Source: Bacteroidales bacterium (GTDB lineage: Bacteria; Bacteroidota; Bacteroidia; Bacteroidales; UBA10428). From it: 10,535 nucleotides of DNA. The position numbers and the translations under genes were made by a program. The notes below the pieces were generated by a model. It was not told where the DNA came from. It did no database searches and saw only the letters and a list, made by a program, of their open reading frames with translations. Position 1 is the first letter of the stretch. Every line of letters begins with the position of its first letter. The stretch covers positions 1 through 10,535 of the forward strand of contig JAFGVG010000309.1 in the NCBI GenBank assembly GCA_016938095.1, given 5' to 3'. Below, in pieces: positions 6,156 to 10,535 of the stretch.

Positions 6156-8147
6156 TTATTGTCCGTTGTAATCGGTACGCAATACCTTAAATTCTGTGCG
6201 TCTGTTCAGGAAGTGGGCCATTTCCATGCGGTCGTCATCGCCCAGACCATTTATATAGGCTTCGGTAAGCACTGTACCTTCGGTCAGGAATGAATAGGCA
6301 GCATGATCTTTTTTATCGACCGTTTTGGGAACCGTTTCACCATATCCTTTGGCTACCAACCTGTCGCGTGCGATCCCTTTTTCGATAAGGTAATTCACAA
6401 CAGATTGTGCTCTTCGGCGGGAGAGGTCGTTGTTATAAGCGTCGGAGGCGCGTGAATCGGTATGGGAACCCAGTTCAATTACGATATTGGGATTATCGTT
6501 GAGGGTTTCCACCAGCTTGTCGAGCGAAACCATTGATTCCGGCCTCAGTTCGGCCTTGTCAAGGTCGAAGAAGATATTTTCCACCTCAATGGGCGTTTCG
6601 ATGGAAGCCATGTAAATCTCAGTCTTAAACTCAGTACTTTGCGATACCCCCTTGGTTGATTCCCTTTCCTTTCCTTTCAGGAATCCGGGTTTTTCTGCAA
6701 TGAAAACATAATCGGTTCCGGGTTTCAGTGTGAAACGGAATAAGCCGTCGCGCCCCGATTTGGTATCGAGCGTAATGCCGTCGCTACCAATGGATTTGAT
6801 TACGGCATCGGGAATAATTTCATCAGTCCTCTCGTTTTTAACCACTCCTACAATGGAAAACCTGAGGGGTGGCAGGATAAAGGAATAGATGTCGTCAAGT
6901 GTTTTTCCCTTGCGCGACGAAGAAAAGTATCCGCTTTCCACTTCTTTTTCAAAAACGATACCGAAATCGTCTGCTGCTGAATTTATGGGATGTTTCATGT
7001 TCTCTACCTGCCATTGACCGCCTTCGGTTTTTACGGCCTTGAAAATGTCGAGGCCTCCCATGCCAATGTGTCCGTCGGATGAAAAATACAGCGATCCGTC
7101 GGCGTGCATGTATGGAAATACTTCATCGCCGGGGGTATTGATGGGTGCGCCCATATTAACCGGTTCTCCCCATGACGATCCCGAGGAGGTGACCATCCAG
7201 ATATCTTTGCTGTTTTTGCCTTCAGGCGATTTCATGCTGCCATCCATATCAGATACAAAGTAGAGCGTACTTCCGTCGGGCGATACGGCAGGGTGGGCAA
7301 TGATAACGCTGTCTTCCGAGAGGCTGAGTGATTCAACATCTGACCATTTGTCGCCGTCGCGTTTGGCGGTATAAATTTCGCAGCCCAAGGCTTTGCGTTT
7401 GCTTACATTGCAGCGGGTGAAAAACATGGTATTATAATCAGCCGTAAAAACAGGTGTTCCTTCTTCTGCCTCCGAATTAAGGGGTTCGGCAAGGGGCAGC
7501 GGTGTACTCCATTTGCCCTTTTTATCCATGGTCGAGAAGAAAATATCCGAAAACTGCTGGCCGGTTCCGCCATGCTCGGCGTTTCCTGTGGTTTCGTCAC
7601 GCGATGAGGTAAAATAAAGCTCCTGATAATCCGAACGGGCATAAGCCGGGCTGTAATCGCTATACTTTGAATTAATAAACTTCATTTCTTCAACAACATA
7701 CCCGTTGGGCTGCTCTATCCACTGCAGGGAAAAATCACATGAAAGAATGCCATCAGAACCGCGCGGATCATCGGGGACAAGCTCTTTGTAACGTTGGTAT
7801 TGTGCTTTGGCTTCCTCGTAATTCTGGTTCATTTTCAGCGCATCGGCATAATACAGCACCGAAAGCGGGTTTTCGTAGTCTTTGGCAATCACTTTTCCAT
7901 ACCATAATGCAGCCTGCGGGGCGTTGTCGGTAAGCCGGAAACACTCTGCAATGTAAAATGCCATGTGCAGCTTTTCTTTCTTGTCGGTTGTTTTCTGATA
8001 GGCATCCTTGAATTGGTCAATGGCAATATGATATTCACCTGCATCGAAAGTGGCATAAGCCTTAACGGCCTTTTTGTTCTGGGCCGATGCCGGAAAGGAC
8101 GAGGCAGTAATCAGCAACAGGATAAACAGATATGCGAAAGGTTTCAT
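6156..8147 (-). CDS. OmpA-family protein with TPR, PD40 propeller and regulatory-like domains (PorE-like architecture)
   Basis: A 663-residue periplasmic or outer-membrane-associated protein. Residues 1-22 are a signal peptide, probably cut after ASA before QNKK. Residues ~25-130 are TPR-like helices (YHIAIDQFKDAYQ; YEEAKAQYQRYKELVP). Residues ~165-430 hold several PD40/WD40-like blades, such as SPDGSTLYFVSDMDG and ADGSLYFSSDGHIGMGGLDIF. Residues ~435-515 are a carboxypeptidase-regulatory-like domain. Residues 521-655 are an OmpA C-terminal domain whose peptidoglycan-binding Asp and Arg are present as HTD (D564) and RRRAQ (R579). This domain order matches PorE (PG1058) of the type IX secretion system, but paralogues of the same build are common in Bacteroidota and no secretion genes are nearby. 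Unlike a lipoprotein, it has no lipobox cysteine. The frame runs upstream to 8213, but only the ATG at 8147 places the signal peptide at the N-terminus, and the predicted promoter overlaps the upstream part. Confidence 0.9.
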   Translation of the reverse strand: MKPFAYLFILLLITASSFPASAQNKKAVKAYATFDAGEYHIAIDQFKDAYQKTTDKKEKLHMAFYIAECFRLTDNAPQAALWYGKVIAKDYENPLSVLYYADALKMNQNYEEAKAQYQRYKELVPDDPRGSDGILSCDFSLQWIEQPNGYVVEEMKFINSKYSDYSPAYARSDYQELYFTSSRDETTGNAEHGGTGQQFSDIFFSTMDKKGKWSTPLPLAEPLNSEAEEGTPVFTADYNTMFFTRCNVSKRKALGCEIYTAKRDGDKWSDVESLSLSEDSVIIAHPAVSPDGSTLYFVSDMDGSMKSPEGKNSKDIWMVTSSGSSWGEPVNMGAPINTPGDEVFPYMHADGSLYFSSDGHIGMGGLDIFKAVKTEGGQWQVENMKHPINSAADDFGIVFEKEVESGYFSSSRKGKTLDDIYSFILPPLRFSIVGVVKNERTDEIIPDAVIKSIGSDGITLDTKSGRDGLFRFTLKPGTDYVFIAEKPGFLKGKERESTKGVSQSTEFKTEIYMASIETPIEVENIFFDLDKAELRPESMVSLDKLVETLNDNPNIVIELGSHTDSRASDAYNNDLSRRRAQSVVNYLIEKGIARDRLVAKGYGETVPKTVDKKDHAAYSFLTEGTVLTEAYINGLGDDDRMEMAHFLNRRTEFKVLRTDYNGQ

Positions 8148-8199
8148 TGTATTCCTGGTTTTATACACGGATAAACGGTCAAACATCATTATTCGTATG

Positions 8200-8225
8200 C
8201 AAAAATAGCACAATCAACAAATATA
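8200..8225 (-). promoter_or_regulatory. Possible Bacteroidota-type promoter for the OmpA-family gene
   Basis: Two matches to the Bacteroidota -7 consensus TAnnTTTG occur on the - strand: TATTTTTG (8207 down to 8200) and TATATTTG (8225 down to 8218). The first would start transcription near 8193, giving a leader of roughly 45 bases before the ATG at 8147. No good TTG -33 element is seen at the usual distance from either. The region is A/T rich, so chance matches are possible, but the place is right: downstream of the glnN terminator and upstream of the gene. Confidence 0.45.
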
Positions 8226-8274
8226 GTAAAAAGAAGATATGCACAGGCTATGACCGTTGAGTTAACAACCCGAT

Positions 8275-8303
8275 AAAAAACGAGGCCGCTTTTGCAAGCG
8301 GCC
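8275..8303 (-). terminator. Intrinsic terminator of glnN
   Basis: GGCCGCTT at 8284-8291 pairs perfectly with AAGCGGCC at 8296-8303 across a 4-base loop. On the - strand the stem is followed, after CG or so, by a run of six T (8275-8280). This is a textbook rho-independent terminator about 35 bases past the glnN stop. On the + strand no T run follows, so it acts only leftward. It separates glnN from the OmpA-family gene. Confidence 0.88.
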
Positions 8304-8338
8304 CCTGAAAATAAACCAATCCCTAACCTTAGGAGTCT

Positions 8339-10528
8339 TTATCTTATAAAAAGCAGCTCTCTGTATTTTGGGAGCGGCCAGTACTCATCGTCTACAATGA
8401 GTTCAAGTTTGTCAACGTGGTATCGGATATCGTCGAGGTAGCAGAAGATACGGGTGGAGTATTCCATTGCTTTCTCGCGCTCGTCTTCTATTTTATTGGC
8501 TACTTTACGTGCTTCGATCATTTCATTGACCTTGGCTTTAATGTAACTGACATGTTGCGAAATGGTTTTGACAAGTTCAAGTCTTGCGCCGGCCAGTTCT
8601 TTATACTCTTTTTCGCCAAATAATTCCTTGAGACCTTTTACGTTTTCAATCAGTTCGGTCTGGTAACGGATAGCAACCGGGACAACATGGTTCATAACCA
8701 GATCGCCCAGTACACGGGCTTCGATTTGCACCCGCTTGGTGTAGTAATCCCAACGGATCAGGGTTCGCGCCTCGTTTTCGCGGTCGGTCATCACATCCAG
8801 CGAGGAGAAAAGTTTCTTTGACTTTGGTGTGAGGTAAGCGTCAAAGGCCTCCACCGGGTTGCTGACATTGGTTAGACCGCGTTTTGCAGCTTCTTTTTTC
8901 CATTCTTCGCTGTAGTTGTTCCCCTCGAAGCGGACGGGTTTGGAATCGATAATGTATTGCCGCAATACCTGGAAAATGGCTTCATCTTTCTTGATATCTT
9001 TGGCAATGAGCTTGTCAACATCTTTTTTGAATTCAATAAGTTGTTCTGCCATGGCAGAGTTGAGGGCAATCATGGCGACAGCCGGATTGGCAGAAGATCC
9101 CACTGCCCTGAATTCGAATTTATTTCCGGTGAAGGCAAAAGGCGACGTACGGTTCCTGTCGGTATTGTCGAGTAAAATGGATGGCACCTTGATTACATTG
9201 AGTTTGAGCTCAATTTTTTCATCGGGGGTCATTTTGTCGTTCGAAACCTTTTTCTCGAGTTTATTCAGCATATCGGTAAGCTGTTTGCCAATAAAGGCCG
9301 AAATAATAGCGGGCGGTGCTTCATTGGCACCCAGTCGGTGAGCATTACCGGGGGAAGCTACGCTGGCCCTGAGCAAATCGGCATGCTTGTGTACAGCCTT
9401 AAGCGTGTTCACCAAAAAAGTAAGGAACTGCAGGTTGCTTTTGGGATTTTTACCCGGTGAAAACAGGTTTACCCCTGTGTCGGTAGCCAGTGCCCAATTG
9501 CAATGTTTTCCCGATCCGTTAATATGGTTAAAAGGTTTTTCGTGATGAAGGATGGCAAAATGATGATGTCGGGCAATACGCCGCATCATGTCCATCAGCA
9601 ATACATTGTGGTCAACAGCTAAATTGCATTCCTCGAATATCGGGGCACATTCAAATTGGTTAGGTGCAACCTCGTCGTGCCTGGTCTTAATGGGAATACC
9701 CAGTTTGTAGGCTTCAAACTCGAGTTCATCAATAAATGCGGTCACACGCTCCGGAATCGATCCGAAATAGTGATCCTCGAGCTGCTGATCTTTGGCTGAG
9801 GCATGTCCCATGAGGGATCTTCCGGTGAGCACAATGTCGGGACGTGCGTTATACAAAGCCTCATCAATCAGGAAGTATTCCTGTTCCACGCCCAGTGTGG
9901 CGATAACCTTGGATACGTCTTTGTCGAAATACTGGCAAACATCAACAGCTGCCTTATCAACTGCATGCAATGCTTTAAGCAGGGGAGTCTTGTTGTCAAG
10001 CGCTTCACCGGTATAGGAAACAAATATGGTAGGAATGCTCAGGGTGTTTCCAATAATAAAGGCAGGTGACGAAGGATCCCAGGCAGTATATCCACGGGCT
10101 TCAAAAGTATTCCGGATGCCGCCGCTCGGGAAACTGGATGCATCAGGTTCGTGCTGGGCAAGCAGTTTTCCCGAAAAGGATTCCATGACATCGCCGTCTG
10201 ACGTAAAGTCGATAAAAGCATCATGTTTTTCAGCTGTACTTTCTGTCAGTGGCTGAAACCAGTGAGTGTAATGAGTGGCTCCCATTTCAACTGCCCAGGA
10301 TTTCATACCCGAAGCAATCTGGTCTGCAATCTTTCTGTCGATACGGGTACCCTTTTCAATGGCTTCCATAACATGATCGTAGGCCTCGTTTGATAAATAT
10401 TTCCTCATCTTCTTTTTATCGAAAACATTTACGCCGAAATACTCCGAAACCGGTTTCATGGTTGTTTCATACGGTTTGGCTTCTCTGTTGCAGGCGCTTG
10501 CCAATGCTGTAAAACGAATTGATGCCAT
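8339..10528 (-). CDS. glnN: Glutamine synthetase type III
   Basis: This enzyme makes glutamine from glutamate, ammonia and ATP in the cytoplasm. At 729 residues it has the long form typical of GSIII, well above the ~450-470 residues of GSI, and this type is common in Bacteroidota. GSIII marks in order: HYTHWFQPLTE (86-96), the metal-binding region GVEQEYFLID (213-222), RHDEVAPNQFE (283-293), the active-site NGSGKHCNW (337-345), RLGANEAPPAIIS (398-410), and DNTDRNRTSPFAFTGNKFEFR (from 454), which carries catalytic arginines. The C-terminal ~200 residues are helical with charged repeats, as in the family. All visible active-site segments look intact and the gene appears complete. The ATG at 10528 gives MASIRFTALASA, a usual start for the family; only 7 bases remain upstream, so any nitrogen-responsive promoter is outside the window. 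A terminator follows, so it is probably transcribed alone or as the last gene. Confidence 0.97.
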   Translation of the reverse strand: MASIRFTALASACNREAKPYETTMKPVSEYFGVNVFDKKKMRKYLSNEAYDHVMEAIEKGTRIDRKIADQIASGMKSWAVEMGATHYTHWFQPLTESTAEKHDAFIDFTSDGDVMESFSGKLLAQHEPDASSFPSGGIRNTFEARGYTAWDPSSPAFIIGNTLSIPTIFVSYTGEALDNKTPLLKALHAVDKAAVDVCQYFDKDVSKVIATLGVEQEYFLIDEALYNARPDIVLTGRSLMGHASAKDQQLEDHYFGSIPERVTAFIDELEFEAYKLGIPIKTRHDEVAPNQFECAPIFEECNLAVDHNVLLMDMMRRIARHHHFAILHHEKPFNHINGSGKHCNWALATDTGVNLFSPGKNPKSNLQFLTFLVNTLKAVHKHADLLRASVASPGNAHRLGANEAPPAIISAFIGKQLTDMLNKLEKKVSNDKMTPDEKIELKLNVIKVPSILLDNTDRNRTSPFAFTGNKFEFRAVGSSANPAVAMIALNSAMAEQLIEFKKDVDKLIAKDIKKDEAIFQVLRQYIIDSKPVRFEGNNYSEEWKKEAAKRGLTNVSNPVEAFDAYLTPKSKKLFSSLDVMTDRENEARTLIRWDYYTKRVQIEARVLGDLVMNHVVPVAIRYQTELIENVKGLKELFGEKEYKELAGARLELVKTISQHVSYIKAKVNEMIEARKVANKIEDEREKAMEYSTRIFCYLDDIRYHVDKLELIVDDEYWPLPKYRELLFIR

Positions 10529-10535
10529 AGGTAAT

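Noticed and set aside
8148..8213. Upstream extension of the OmpA-family protein by 22 residues
   Set aside because: It would bury the signal peptide behind a charged stretch and would overlap the predicted promoter; the ATG at 8147 fits better.
8322..8333. Small palindrome CCTAACCTTAGG just after the glnN stop
   Set aside because: Two-base loop and no known operator match; likely chance beside the clear terminator at 8275-8303.
8916..9341. 141-codon open frame antisense to glnN
   Set aside because: It sits inside the conserved glutamine synthetase gene and its serine/leucine-rich translation is typical of an antisense shadow.

Overview
The window looks like a chromosomal housekeeping segment from a member of the Bacteroidota. 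This rests on the gene content: a type III glutamine synthetase, an OmpA-family protein with TPR, PD40 propeller and regulatory domains, a DUF5686 outer-membrane protein with a carboxypeptidase-regulatory-like domain, and a small lipoprotein with an acidic stretch after its cysteine. It also fits the general absence of clear Shine-Dalgarno sequences and two TAnnTTTG-type promoter elements. I cannot place the organism more precisely from sequence alone; a Bacteroidales or Marinilabiliales-like lineage is a guess.

The left half (1-6075) is all on the + strand. It starts inside a phosphoglucomutase/phosphomannomutase-family gene. Three bases after its stop comes the DUF5686 outer-membrane gene (419-2902). 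After an 80-base gap there is a compact run of era (2983-3858), a small Dabb-domain gene (3886-4191) and der (4210-5514). Era and Der are both ribosome-assembly GTPases. A short lipoprotein gene (5563-6075) follows.

The right half (6156-10528) is on the - strand: glnN (8339-10528) reads leftward into a clear intrinsic terminator, followed by a possible promoter and the multidomain OmpA-family gene (6156-8147). The two halves converge on an 80-base gap that is almost entirely filled by a degenerate 7-base tandem repeat (about 6071-6149). The outer parts of this repeat are also complementary to each other and could form a long hairpin.

I see no mobile element, CRISPR array, tRNA, rRNA, defence system or biosynthetic cluster. 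The most unusual item is the heptamer array at the convergent junction. The PorE-like architecture of the OmpA protein and the Dabb gene between era and der are secondary points. I found no convincing new biological system here.
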